Numbered from the stretch's first letter, positions 44,000-52,797 are shown. The stretch is 64,000 nucleotides of DNA from Pseudorhodoferax sp032153935 (GCF_964253035.1 NZ_CAXUQL020000001.1:2852001-2916000); one strand, 5' to 3'. Translations and numbers: made by a program. The notes: generated by a model from the letters alone, not told the origin.

Positions 44000-44017
44000 C
44001 CTTGTATCAGTACAAGG
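44000..44017. repeat. Perfect 7-bp inverted repeat 21 bases upstream of glyA
   Basis: CCTTGTA, tetraloop TCAG, TACAAGG. It lies just before the glyA Shine-Dalgarno and is not followed by a T-tract, so it is not a terminator. It could be an operator or an mRNA hairpin near the ribosome binding site. Confidence 0.5.
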
Positions 44018-44203
44018 GCTGCCCAGGCGAACGGCTGAACGCGGGGGATCACAAGGATCCTGCGGTACGCTTCCCAGTGGTTGTCGAGGAGCTTATGAAA
44101 GTCCGGCGGTTCCACGTCAGCATGCGGTCTGCGCTTGACCGCTGCCTATCGCCAGTTGCGTACGGGCGCTAGTGTAGCCGAGCCACCGGCCCGGCTGCCC
44201 GCG

Positions 44204-45049
44204 TCAGGAAGCGCTCTGAGACAGCGACAGCAGCGTGTCGTCGGCCTTGGTTTGCACGGGGGCAAGCTGCGGTTCTTCGGCCGGTGCGGCTGCCGGAATC
44301 ACGCGCGGCTCGGGCGGTGGCAGCGTGCGGCCGGTGGCCACCTGAAACAGCCGGGCGTGTTCGGCCAGCACCTTGAGCGCATAGTTCTGGCCTTGTTCAC
44401 CGAGGCCATCGCCCACGTAGTGGCGCAGGCCGCCCTCGATGGAGCCGGCGCGGGCAATGCACTCCTGCAGCACCTTGACGCCGACCTTGAGGTTGGTGAC
44501 CGGGTCGAACGCCGCCAGCGTGCCGCCGAAGCGGTCGTACTTGGCGGTGTGCACGCGCGTCATGACCTGCATCAGGCCCTGGGCACCCACGGTGCTTTGC
44601 GCAAACGGGTTGAAGCCGGACTCGACCGCCATGATGGCCAGGATCAGGGTCGGATCGAGCTTGGTCTGGCGGCCCACATCGTAGGCTTCTGCCACCAGCG
44701 CGCCGAGCGGCTCGGGCGCGACGCGGTACTTCTTGCTGAGCCAGAACGCCACGGCGGCCTGCTGCTTGGGCAGCTCGGCCGGGTTGGTGGCGGTGGCGCG
44801 CTCGATCGCGCCGGGCTCGGACGGTTGCCAGGCGGCTTCGGTGGTGGCGATGTGGCGCTCCTGCAGCCAGCCCATCAACTCCACTTCCGCGGACTGACGC
44901 AGGTCGGGCCGCGCCAATGCGGTACCGGCACACACCACCACGACCAAGCCCAGCAGGGCGAAGCCGTTGTGGGTGATCTCGAAGAACCCTTGGGCGACGT
45001 CGGACGCGAACGTCCTCAGCCCTTGCCCGATGTTCTGTAAAAGCTCCAT
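44204..45049 (-). CDS. Lytic transglycosylase (SLT domain), membrane-anchored
   Basis: 281 residues. One N-terminal TM helix (GFALLGLVVVVCAGTALA, about 29-46) and a periplasmic SLT domain with catalytic E143 in LDPTLILAIMAVESGFNP, AQGLMQVMT, and GGTLAAFDPVTNLKVGVKVL. It cleaves peptidoglycan glycan strands to 1,6-anhydro products. It has its own predicted promoter at 45218-45247 and a ~160-nt 5' leader containing the hairpin CCGCCAC/GTGGCGG shortly before the start. Confidence 0.9.
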   Translation of the reverse strand: MELLQNIGQGLRTFASDVAQGFFEITHNGFALLGLVVVVCAGTALARPDLRQSAEVELMGWLQERHIATTEAAWQPSEPGAIERATATNPAELPKQQAAVAFWLSKKYRVAPEPLGALVAEAYDVGRQTKLDPTLILAIMAVESGFNPFAQSTVGAQGLMQVMTRVHTAKYDRFGGTLAAFDPVTNLKVGVKVLQECIARAGSIEGGLRHYVGDGLGEQGQNYALKVLAEHARLFQVATGRTLPPPEPRVIPAAAPAEEPQLAPVQTKADDTLLSLSQSAS

Positions 45050-45217
45050 AGCCTTCCTTCTCTCAGAAGCCCGCCGCCACGGCGCGGGGCTGTGGCGGAA
45101 GGGCTTGTCGATCGGATGGGGTCCATGTCCGGAATCGCGGTGTTCCTGCAGAAGGATGCGACTCTTGGCCTCGTGGCACTACGGGAAAACCCCAGGGTCC
45201 CCTGTTGGGGCTGGCGG

Positions 45218-45247
45218 ATTCTAGAAGTGGCTTTAATAACAAGTCAA
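45218..45247 (-). promoter_or_regulatory. Sigma-70-type promoter of the lytic transglycosylase
   Basis: On the minus strand, TTGACT (45242-45247), an 18-base spacer and TAGAAT (45218-45223), with an AT-rich stretch upstream that could act as an UP element. This is the strongest sigma-70 match I saw in the window. Confidence 0.75.
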
Positions 45248-45362
45248 GAATATCAATTCTATTCTTTATTCTCTATGGGAATTTTAAAAGTGGGCGGGCT
45301 AGGCAGTTTGTGTCAACACAAGCGCATCAATGGCGAACACTTTTGTCATTGAAATACCGGCT

Positions 45363-45391
45363 TTGCCAGAGCTTGTGGTGGCGACTAGAGT
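45363..45391 (+). promoter_or_regulatory. Candidate promoter reading towards the DUF748 gene
   Basis: TTGCCA (45363-45368), a 17-base spacer and TAGAGT (45386-45391). Transcription would begin near 45398, about 235 bases before the DUF748 start codon, at the edge of a hairpin-rich segment. Confidence 0.55.
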
Positions 45392-45397
45392 GAAGGC

Positions 45398-45607
45398 GCT
45401 TGCCTGACAGCGAGCATTCCACCGGTAGGAGCAGTTCTGCGGCATTCGTGCCAAGGGTTGCAGCCCCGGTCACCCCTTGGAGGCAATACCTTGCCTCCAC
45501 CGCATGGCAGGACATTGACCTCCAGCCTGCGAAAACGGCGGCGAAAGACGATGAGTCCGCTGCCCGGTCCGGCGTCCAGGATCTTCCTGGCGCCGGGCTT
45601 TCTTGTT
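45398..45607 (+). ncRNA. Candidate structured small RNA or 5' leader upstream of the DUF748 gene
   Basis: Within ~210 bases are: GGCA-TTCG-TGCC (45441-45452), CCAAGGG/CCCTTGG (45451-45457 with 45474-45480), TGGAGGCAA/TTGCCTCCA with a TACC loop (45478-45486 with 45491-45499), and at the end CCGGCG.CCAGGA/TCCTGG.CGCCGG, 12 pairs with one bulged T (45569-45596), followed by GCTTTCTTGTT. Some neighbouring stems share bases and may alternate. The last hairpin looks like an intrinsic terminator, giving either a free sRNA of about 200 nt or conditional read-through. It does not match any RNA family I can recall with certainty. Confidence 0.5.
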
Positions 45608-45632
45608 GGGGCCGGCGCAGTAGGATGCCGGC

Positions 45633-48600
45633 ATGTTCGCAGCGCTTCGCTCCCGTCTTCCCCTCTGGCTGCAACGCCTGGCCCTGACTCTCCTTGTCTT
45701 GGCGTTTTTCTGGAGCGCCGGCATGCTGTGGGTGCCGTGGCTGCTCAAGCCCCAGGCCGAGCGTGCCATCGGCGAGGTGCTGGGCCGCAATGTGCAGATC
45801 GGCAAGGTGGAGTTCCGCCCCTGGAGCCTGGAACTCACGCTGCAGGATCTGGCCGTGCGCACCCAGGACGGCGCAGGCGACCAGCTGCACATCGGCCAGA
45901 TCTACGTCAATGCGGCGCTGGCCTCGCTCTGGCGCCTGGCACCGGTGCTCGATGCGCTGGAAGTGAGCCAGCCGCGGCTGCAACTGCGCCAGCAGTCGCC
46001 GGGGCACTACGACATCGACGACGTTCTGGCGCGCCTGTCGGCGCCCTCGGACAAGCCGCCGGGCGAGCCGCCGAGGTTCGCGCTCTACAACCTGGCGCTG
46101 ACGGACGGGGCCGTCGAATTCCAGGATGACGTGGTCGGCCGCCAGCACTGCCTGCGTGGGCTCCAGCTGGGCCTGCCCTTCCTGAGCAACCTGCAGGCCG
46201 ACCGCGAAGTCCAGACCCAGCCCCGGCTGGCGTTCACGCTCAACGGAAGCACCTTCGACTCTTCCGCCCAGAGCACGCCGTTCCTGGATTCGCGCAAAAC
46301 GGCGGCGCACTTCGCCATCCGTGGTTTCGATGTGCAGCCCTACCTGCCCTACTGGCCGAAGGGGCTGCCGGTCAAGTTGCAGGGCGGTGTGCTGGAGGCC
46401 GATCTGGCCCTGGATTTCGAGCAGACATCGAACGCCTCCGTGGTCGTCAAGGGCCAACTGGGCCTGCATGGCCTGCAACTGCAGGACGCTGGCGGTGGCG
46501 AATTGCTGCGGGTCGAGCGCATCGCGCTGGACGTGGCCGAGTTGCGCCCGCTGCAGCGCGTGCTCCGGCTGGCCTCGCTCGAGATCGACGGGCCGCAGTT
46601 GCGGGTGGAGCGTGACGGCGCTGGCCGGCTGAACCTGTTGCCTGCTGCGCCAGCGACGGCAGAGCCTGCGCCAGCCGCCGAGCCGGCCGTCCCTGCGCCG
46701 GCCTGGTCGGTGGTGCTGGACAAGGCCGTGCTGCAGGGCGGGCGCATCGCCTGGCACGACCAACTGGCAGTGCCCGGCGGGCCGCCAGCAGAACTCTCGA
46801 TGGACCAGTTGACGCTGGCGCTGCAGGAGCTGGCCTATCCCTTCACCCAGCCCATGCGCTTGCAGGGCTCCGCCCGGATCGGCGGCGTGGCAGCTCTGGC
46901 CTTCGAGGGCAGCGCGACCGACCAGGCGGCCGACCTGCATGCCACGCTGGACAAGGCCCCGCTGGAACTGGGCGCACCCTACCTGGCCGCCGTGGTCAAG
47001 CCGCGCCTCAAGGGCGAGCTGTCGGCGCGGCTGGCACTGGCCTGGAAGGCCGAGGGCGGCCTGGTGCTCAACGCCGAGCAGCTCAGCGTCGCACAGCTCG
47101 CGCTGGCCACAGCCGAGCCCACCGACATCCGCAAGCTGGAAGTGCGCGACGCCCGCGTCGATCTGGCCAACCGGTCCGTGGACGTGGGCCGCGTGCAGGT
47201 GGAGCGGCCCCGCCTGGCGCTGGCGCGCGATGCCAAGGGGCGCTGGATGTTCGAGGACTGGCTGGTGCCTGCGCGCGCCGAGCCTGCACCGACGCCCGCG
47301 CCGGCAGGCGCGCCCTGGCGCGTCGGTCTGCGCTCCGTGGAAGTCGACGAAGGTGTCCTGGGCTATGCCGACCAGTCCACGGCGAGGCCGGTCGCGCTCG
47401 CCGTCTCTGCGCTCAAGCTGCGGGCCGGCCCTTTGCAACTCGACCAGCGCGCGCGCCTGGTGCCCGTGGAATTGTCGGCCGCCATCGCCGCCGGCAAGAC
47501 GACGCCGGGCAGGCTTTCGCTGCGCGGCCAGCTGGCGCTGGAACCGATGGTCTTGCAGGCCGACCTTGACCTGCAGGCACTGCCACTGCACGCCTTGGAG
47601 CCTTACTTCGGGGAGGCGCTCAACGTGCGGGTGCAGCGCGCCGACACCAGTTTCAAGGGCAGCCTGCGGTATGCGGCCCTGAGCGGCGGTCCGGCATTGC
47701 GCGTGGCGGGTGACCTGGGCATCGACGACCTGCGCGCCCAGCAGGGCACTGCCGACACCGCGCAAGCCACCACCGGGCGCGACCTGCTGACCTGGAACAC
47801 GCTGCGCCTGCGCGGCCTGGCACTCGAGATGGCGCCCGGCGCGGCGCTCGCTCTGGCCGTGGACGCAACGGCGCTCAGTGATTTCTACGCGCGCGTGATC
47901 GTCGACGAGACCGGCCGCATCAACCTGCAGGACCTGGTCAAGGCCGCGCCCGCTGAGGCCACGGCCGCTGCCGCTCCGCCCGCCCCGGCACCGAACATCC
48001 GCTTCGGGCCGATCCAGGTGCAGGGCGGCCGCGTGCTGTTTTCCGACCGCTTCGTCAAGCCCAACTACACGGCCAACCTCACAGAGCTGCAAGGCCGTCT
48101 GAGCGCCTTCGATTCGGCCGGCGTCGCTGGAGGCCAGCCGGCCATGGCCGACCTCACGCTGCGCGGCCGGGCCGAAGGTACGGCCTCGCTGGAGATCGAC
48201 GGCAAACTCAACCCGCTGGCCAAGCCGCTGGCGCTGGACATCCGTGCCAAGGTGCGCGATCTGGAACTGCCGCCGCTGTCGCCGTATTCCGTCAAGTACG
48301 CCGGCCACGGCATCCAGCGCGGCAAGCTCAGCGTGGATCTGCACTACGAGGTGCTGCCCAACGGCCAGCTCACGGCCAGCAACAGCCTGGTGCTGAACCA
48401 GCTGACCTTCGGCGACCCGGTGCCGGGCGCGCCGGCCAGCCTGCCCGTGCGCCTGGCCACGGCCCTGCTGGCCGATCGTAATGGCGTGATCGACCTGAAT
48501 CTGCCGATCCAGGGCTCGCTCAACGACCCGCAGTTCAGCATCGGACCGGTGATCCTGAAGATCCTCGGCAACCTGATCCTCAAGGCCGTGACCGCGCCGT

Positions 48601-49211
48601 TCAGCCTGCTGGCCAGCGCCTTTGGCGGTGGCGGAGAGGAGCTCGGCAAGGTGGACTTCGCGCCTGGCCTCGCCACGCTCGACAAGGACGCCGAACAGCG
48701 GCTCGACAAGGTCGCCCGTGCATTGACCGACCGGCCGGGCCTCAAGCTTTCCGTGATCGGCACGGCCAGCCCCGAGGCCGAGCGCGAGGCCTTGAAGCGC
48801 GCACGGCTCGGGCGCCTGGTGCAGGCCGAAAAGCGCCGCGAAGTCGTGGCCACGGGCCAGCCGCTGCCTGCGCAGGGGGGCGGCGCCCCGCCGACCGTGG
48901 TCAGCGCAGAGGAATACCCGGCCCTGTTGAAGTCGCTCTACGCCCGCGCCGAGCTGGCCGACAAGCCGCGCAATGCGCTCGGCGTGGCCAAGGAATTGCC
49001 TGTGCCCGAGATGGAGGCCCTGCTGCTGGCCGACATGCAGGTCTCCGACGAATCCGTGCGCAACCTGGCCGTGCAGCGCAGCGTGGCCGTGCGCGACTAC
49101 CTGGCCGCGCAGCAGGTTCCGCTGGAGCGCCTGTTCCTCGGCGCGCCGCGCACCGTGGCGTCCGAAACCGGCTGGGCGCCGCGCGCGGAACTGGAGCTGG
49201 CCACGCCCTGA
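45633..49211 (+). CDS. Large DUF748/AsmA-like envelope protein
   Basis: 1192 residues. One N-terminal TM helix (LALTLLVLAFFWSAGMLWVPWLL), then AsmA-type opening (AERAIGEVLGRNVQIGKVEFRPWSLELTLQDL) and repeated beta-rich DUF748 units throughout. C-terminal part has NGVIDLNLPIQGSLNDPQFSIGPVI, the hallmark of DUF748, and an OmpA-like end (ATLDKDAEQRLDKVARAL, SVIGTASPEAEREALKRARL). AsmA-like proteins (YhdP, TamB) are thought to bridge membranes for phospholipid transport or outer-membrane assembly; the exact role here is unknown. No partner gene is adjacent. A terminator-like stem follows at 49294. Confidence 0.87.
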   Translation: MFAALRSRLPLWLQRLALTLLVLAFFWSAGMLWVPWLLKPQAERAIGEVLGRNVQIGKVEFRPWSLELTLQDLAVRTQDGAGDQLHIGQIYVNAALASLWRLAPVLDALEVSQPRLQLRQQSPGHYDIDDVLARLSAPSDKPPGEPPRFALYNLALTDGAVEFQDDVVGRQHCLRGLQLGLPFLSNLQADREVQTQPRLAFTLNGSTFDSSAQSTPFLDSRKTAAHFAIRGFDVQPYLPYWPKGLPVKLQGGVLEADLALDFEQTSNASVVVKGQLGLHGLQLQDAGGGELLRVERIALDVAELRPLQRVLRLASLEIDGPQLRVERDGAGRLNLLPAAPATAEPAPAAEPAVPAPAWSVVLDKAVLQGGRIAWHDQLAVPGGPPAELSMDQLTLALQELAYPFTQPMRLQGSARIGGVAALAFEGSATDQAADLHATLDKAPLELGAPYLAAVVKPRLKGELSARLALAWKAEGGLVLNAEQLSVAQLALATAEPTDIRKLEVRDARVDLANRSVDVGRVQVERPRLALARDAKGRWMFEDWLVPARAEPAPTPAPAGAPWRVGLRSVEVDEGVLGYADQSTARPVALAVSALKLRAGPLQLDQRARLVPVELSAAIAAGKTTPGRLSLRGQLALEPMVLQADLDLQALPLHALEPYFGEALNVRVQRADTSFKGSLRYAALSGGPALRVAGDLGIDDLRAQQGTADTAQATTGRDLLTWNTLRLRGLALEMAPGAALALAVDATALSDFYARVIVDETGRINLQDLVKAAPAEATAAAAPPAPAPNIRFGPIQVQGGRVLFSDRFVKPNYTANLTELQGRLSAFDSAGVAGGQPAMADLTLRGRAEGTASLEIDGKLNPLAKPLALDIRAKVRDLELPPLSPYSVKYAGHGIQRGKLSVDLHYEVLPNGQLTASNSLVLNQLTFGDPVPGAPASLPVRLATALLADRNGVIDLNLPIQGSLNDPQFSIGPVILKILGNLILKAVTAPFSLLASAFGGGGEELGKVDFAPGLATLDKDAEQRLDKVARALTDRPGLKLSVIGTASPEAEREALKRARLGRLVQAEKRREVVATGQPLPAQGGGAPPTVVSAEEYPALLKSLYARAELADKPRNALGVAKELPVPEMEALLLADMQVSDESVRNLAVQRSVAVRDYLAAQQVPLERLFLGAPRTVASETGWAPRAELELATP

Positions 49212-49293
49212 AACCACCGCGCAGCGGTACCGGCGCAAAAGCAGCGAAAATAGCGGGCTTGGCGCGCCGACCGGTGCGCCCCTCATGGATCCT

Positions 49294-49329
49294 GCGGCCG
49301 CCCGATTTGCCGAGGCGGCCGCTTCTTTT
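49294..49329 (+). terminator. Probable terminator after the DUF748 gene
   Basis: GCGGCCGCC (49294-49302) and GGCGGCCGC (49314-49322) pair perfectly over nine bases, followed by TTCTTTT, 83 bases after the DUF748 stop. It lies before the preferred start of the DUF349 gene. The alternative is that these bases encode an Ala-rich N terminus of that gene. Confidence 0.6.
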
Positions 49330-49344
49330 CGCAGAACACCCGTG

Positions 49345-52035
49345 GTGACAACGACTCCTTCCAAATCCCATGATTCCCAGGCGCTGGACGCCCTGACCGG
49401 TGGCGCCTTCACCGCGCCGACCTCGGGCGAGCGCACCGCGCGCATCCGCGACTGGCTGGCCGGCAACCCGGACGCCGAGCTGATCCAGCAGGTGTTCCAG
49501 GAACTCAGCGTGCGCGACCGCGGTGCTGCCAAGCCACTGCGCGAGAAGCTCGACGAGATCAAGCGCGCGCGTGGCCAGGAAGCCCTCGCATCGGAATGGG
49601 CCGCCAAGGCCCAGGCGCTGTTGGAGTTGCCGCGCCTGAACATCGCCGACGCCATGGCCTGGCAGCGCGACGCGGCCAAGGCCGGCGCACCGCTGTCCAA
49701 GGAGCCCCTTTCCGCGCTCAGGACGAAGCTGTCCGAGCGCGTGCGCGGCATCGAGGACCTGCAGCACCGCGTGCAGGTGCAGCGTGAGGCCGCCGTGCTG
49801 CTGGCCCAGCGCATCGAAGTGCTGTCGACCAAGCCCTGGCAGGACGCACAGGCCGCGCTGGAGGCCCTGCGCACCGACGTCGCCGCCTGGCAGCAACAGG
49901 CCGACACGCTGGCGCAAGACACCAACTGGGCCAGCGTGGACGGCAAGTTCCCGCCGCTGCTCGACGCCTCCAAGGCCCAGCTGCTGGTGGTCTGGGATGC
50001 CTTCCAGGCTTCGCTGGAGCAGGCCCGCCTGGCTTCGGAAAACGCCGATGCGCCGCTGCCGCCCGTGCGCGTCTGGGCCGATGCGCTGCGCCTAGCGCGT
50101 GGCGAAGTGCCCGAACCCGTGGCTACCCCGGCTGCGGCGCCCAAGCCGGCGCGCCCCGCCGTCGATCCGGCCCAGCGTGAGCAAGCCGAGGCGCGCGTGA
50201 GCGAAGCCCTGGCCAAGCTGCAGCAGGAAGTGGCCGAAGGCCATGGCAAGGCCAGCAGCGCCGCCGCGACCGCGCTGCGTGCCGTGCTCAAGGACCATGG
50301 CCGCCATGTCGGCGACAAGCTCGAAGCCGAAGTCCACACTGCGCTGGTCTCGGCCGGTGAACTCGAAGGCTGGCAGCGCTGGCGCGCCGACCAGCTGCGC
50401 GAAGAACTCGTGATCAAGGCCGAAGGCCTGCTCAAGCGGCCCGAAGGCCATGCGCTGGGCGGCCGCAAGATGCAGGACACGCTGCGCCAGATGCGCGAGC
50501 AGTGGAAGCAGACCGACCAGGGTGGCCCCGCCAACCACGCACTGTGGAAGCGCTTCGACGAGGCCTGCAACGCTGCCCACAAGGTCGTCGAAGAATGGCT
50601 GGACAAGCGCAAGACCGAAGCCGCCGAGCACAAGGCCCAGCGCCTGGCGTTGCTGGAAGAACTGAAGGCCTGGGCCGCCGAACATGCCACATCCACCGAC
50701 TGGAAGCTGCTGGGCCGTTCCCTGCACCAGTTCGACAACCGCTGGCGCGAAGCCGGCCATCTGGGCGAGAAGGCCTTTGCCGACCTGCAGAACCAGTGGA
50801 AGGAAGCCATCCAGGCTGCTGCGGCGCCGCTGGAACAGGCGCAGCAGGCCAGCATCGACCGTCGCCGTGCCTTGATCGAGGAAGCCAAGGTCCTGGGCGC
50901 GGCCCCCATGCTGCGCATCGATGCCGTCAAGGCGCTGCAGCAGCGCTGGCAGTCCGAAGCGCAGACCATTCCGCTGGAGCGCAAGTTCGAGCAGAAGCTA
51001 TGGGATGCCTTCCGCAAGCCGATCGACGAAGCCTTCCAGCGCAAGACCGAAGAGCGCGAGAAGGCCGCCGGTGCCATGAGCCAGGTCGACCGTGCCGTGC
51101 TGGATGCGGCCCGTGCGGTGGAAGCCGCCAACGCGAGCGGTGACGCACAGAAGATCCGCAGCGCGCTGGCCGCGCTGGAGGCTGCCACGCGTGGCCAGGC
51201 CGCTGCCGCTGCGGCGGCGGCCGCGCCATTGGCCGCTCCCGCGGCTGCCGAAGCGCCTGCAGACGCAACCGCCACGCTGGCCGATGCGCCGACCGACGCA
51301 GTGCCCGAAGGCGAAGCCGCCGCCGAAGCACCGGCGCCTGCGCCTGCGCCTGCGCCCGCCCCGGTTCCCGTACGCAAGCCCGTGGTGGCCATGCGCGGCG
51401 ATGACCGCCCCGGCATGCAGAAAGCCCAACCTGCGCCGGCCCGCGGCGGCGCACGCTTCGGCGACCGGGACCGCGGCCCTGCACGCCCCGGTGACAACCG
51501 CTTCGAGCCGCGCCGCGACGGCCGCGACGGTGGCCGCTTCGGCGACCGCCCGCCCATGGCAGACCGCGGGCCGCGCCTGGGCGATGCCGCTTTCCGCGCC
51601 CAGCGCGAGGCGACCGAACACGCCCAGGCCGCGCTGCGCAAGCTGGCGGCCCAGGCCCACGGCGAAGTGCTGACCAATCTGCTGGGTGCCTGGGAGAAGC
51701 GCGCGGCCGAGCAGGTGCCTAGCGCGCAGGAATTGGGCGGCGGCGTCAATTCGGCGGTGCGCGGCCAGTGGGTGCAGAGCATTGCTGCGCCTGCCGGCGA
51801 TGACAAGGCGGCTGCCGAAGCGCTGCTGCGCCTGGAGATCGCTGCCGAGGCGCCGACGCCGGCCGAGCAGATCAGCGCACGCCGCATGCTGCAGCTGCAA
51901 TTGCTGACGCGCCGCAACGACCCGTCGCCGGCCCAGACCTGGGCGCAGGACACCGCCAAGGTGCTGGCCAGCCCCTACGACGCGGGCACCGCCAGGCGGG
52001 TGCAGAACGTGCTGAAGGTGCTGCTCAAGCGCTGA
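49345..52035 (+). CDS. DUF349 domain protein with basic Arg/Gly/Asp-rich tail
   Basis: 896 residues. It is largely alpha-helical, with repeated DUF349-type units (WQRWRADQLREELVIKAEGL, LRQMREQWKQTDQGGP, ADLQNQWKEAIQAA, ALQQRWQSEAQ). A Pro/Ala linker (EAPAPAPAPAPAPVPV) is followed by an Arg/Gly/Asp/Phe-rich segment with repeated GGRFGDR-like units (about residues 700-755) and a C-terminal helical domain. The tail looks like a disordered nucleic-acid-binding region. I prefer GTG 49345 (VTTTPSKSHDSQALDAL), because ATG 49285 lies before a terminator-like stem; neither has a good Shine-Dalgarno. The function of DUF349 proteins is unknown. Confidence 0.8.
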   Translation: MTTTPSKSHDSQALDALTGGAFTAPTSGERTARIRDWLAGNPDAELIQQVFQELSVRDRGAAKPLREKLDEIKRARGQEALASEWAAKAQALLELPRLNIADAMAWQRDAAKAGAPLSKEPLSALRTKLSERVRGIEDLQHRVQVQREAAVLLAQRIEVLSTKPWQDAQAALEALRTDVAAWQQQADTLAQDTNWASVDGKFPPLLDASKAQLLVVWDAFQASLEQARLASENADAPLPPVRVWADALRLARGEVPEPVATPAAAPKPARPAVDPAQREQAEARVSEALAKLQQEVAEGHGKASSAAATALRAVLKDHGRHVGDKLEAEVHTALVSAGELEGWQRWRADQLREELVIKAEGLLKRPEGHALGGRKMQDTLRQMREQWKQTDQGGPANHALWKRFDEACNAAHKVVEEWLDKRKTEAAEHKAQRLALLEELKAWAAEHATSTDWKLLGRSLHQFDNRWREAGHLGEKAFADLQNQWKEAIQAAAAPLEQAQQASIDRRRALIEEAKVLGAAPMLRIDAVKALQQRWQSEAQTIPLERKFEQKLWDAFRKPIDEAFQRKTEEREKAAGAMSQVDRAVLDAARAVEAANASGDAQKIRSALAALEAATRGQAAAAAAAAAPLAAPAAAEAPADATATLADAPTDAVPEGEAAAEAPAPAPAPAPAPVPVRKPVVAMRGDDRPGMQKAQPAPARGGARFGDRDRGPARPGDNRFEPRRDGRDGGRFGDRPPMADRGPRLGDAAFRAQREATEHAQAALRKLAAQAHGEVLTNLLGAWEKRAAEQVPSAQELGGGVNSAVRGQWVQSIAAPAGDDKAAAEALLRLEIAAEAPTPAEQISARRMLQLQLLTRRNDPSPAQTWAQDTAKVLASPYDAGTARRVQNVLKVLLKR

Positions 52036-52076
52036 TCGGTGCTTACCAGATCCCGCGCCACCATGGCGCGGGCAAC

Positions 52077-52104
52077 AAAAAAGCGCCCGAGGGCGCTTTT
52101 TTTT
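52077..52104. terminator. Bidirectional terminator between the DUF349 gene and efp
   Basis: Six A, GCGCC, a CGAG loop, GGCGC and eight T. The A and T tracts flank the stem symmetrically, so it can stop both convergent transcripts. Confidence 0.92.
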
Positions 52105-52121
52105 GTGGGGAAGCCGCTCGC

Positions 52122-52676
52122 TCAGACGCGCTTGCGGTATTCGCCCGTGCGGGTGTCGATTTCGATGCGGTCGCCTTGCGCCACGAACAGCGGCACCGGC
52201 ACTTCGAAGCCGGTGGCGATCTTGGCCGGCTTGAGCACCTTGCCCGAGGTGTCGCCCTTGACGGCCGGCTCGGTCCAGGTGATTTCGCGCTCGACGCTGG
52301 TCGGCAGTTCGACCGAGATGGCCTTGCCGTCGTAGAACACCACTTCCAGCTCCATGCCGTCTTCCAGGTAGTTCAGTGCGTCGCCCATGTTCTCGGCTTC
52401 GACTTCGTACTGGTTGTACTCGGAGTCCATGCAGACATACATCGGGTCGGCAAAGTAGGAGTAGGTGCAGTCCTTCTTGTCCAGCACGATCTGGTCCATC
52501 TTGTCGTCGGCCTTGAACACCACTTCGGTGCCGAAGTTGGCGATCAGGCTCTTGAGCTTCATGCGCACGGTGGCGGAGTTGCGGCCGCCGCGGCTGTATT
52601 CGGTCTTCAGCACGACCATGGGGTCCTTGCCGTGCATGATCACGTTGCCGGCGCGGATTTCTTGAGCGATCTTCAT
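52122..52676 (-). CDS. efp: Elongation factor P, Arg32 type
   Basis: 184 residues, three OB-like domains. The tip loop reads YSRGGRNSATVRMKLK, placing Arg at position 32 rather than the Lys of E. coli EF-P; the neighbouring EarP is the enzyme that rhamnosylates this Arg. EF-P relieves ribosome stalling at polyproline, which matters here given the proline-rich FimV, TolA and DUF349 proteins. ATG 52676 starts MKIAQEIRAGN. earP is 122 bases upstream on the same strand. Confidence 0.97.
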   Translation of the reverse strand: MKIAQEIRAGNVIMHGKDPMVVLKTEYSRGGRNSATVRMKLKSLIANFGTEVVFKADDKMDQIVLDKKDCTYSYFADPMYVCMDSEYNQYEVEAENMGDALNYLEDGMELEVVFYDGKAISVELPTSVEREITWTEPAVKGDTSGKVLKPAKIATGFEVPVPLFVAQGDRIEIDTRTGEYRKRV

Positions 52677-52797
52677 AAGCGTTCTGCGGAGAGGTTGGTT
52701 GCCCGGCCCCGTTAGGGTGCCGGGGCGCAACCCTGTACTCTGCGGGCTGCGTCAAGGTTGCGAGATTTCTTTGGGAAATTTCGCAAAGCCCGCGATT

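Larger units (their letters stand above)
45050..45632. other. 583-bp intergenic region with divergent promoters and a structured segment
   Basis: No convincing gene. From left: leader of the transglycosylase mRNA (minus); its promoter at 45218-45247; an AT-rich island (about 45226-45360) unlike the surrounding GC-rich DNA; a TTGTGT-CA-ACACAA inverted repeat at 45308-45321; a plus-strand promoter at 45363-45391; and the hairpin-rich segment 45398-45607. Short ORFs here have no recognisable features. Confidence 0.75.

Noticed and set aside
43980..44203. Possible glycine riboswitch upstream of glyA
   Set aside because: The conserved tandem-aptamer segments are not present; only a simple hairpin and a short ORF are visible.
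45400..45687. A 95-codon plus-strand ORF across the structured region upstream of the DUF748 gene
   Set aside because: It has no recognisable feature, overlaps the DUF748 start in another frame, and the interval is better explained as structured RNA.
49285..49344. ATG 49285 as the start of the DUF349 gene
   Set aside because: It would place a perfect 9-bp stem plus TTCTTTT inside the coding region as an Ala-rich N terminus; the stem is better read as the terminator of the preceding gene. Not fully excluded.
45327..51959. A 2210-codon open frame on the minus strand opposite the DUF748 and DUF349 genes
   Set aside because: It is Ser/Ala/Arg and Gln/His-rich with no domain signature, runs opposite two genes with clear family features, and is expected from GC-rich third positions.
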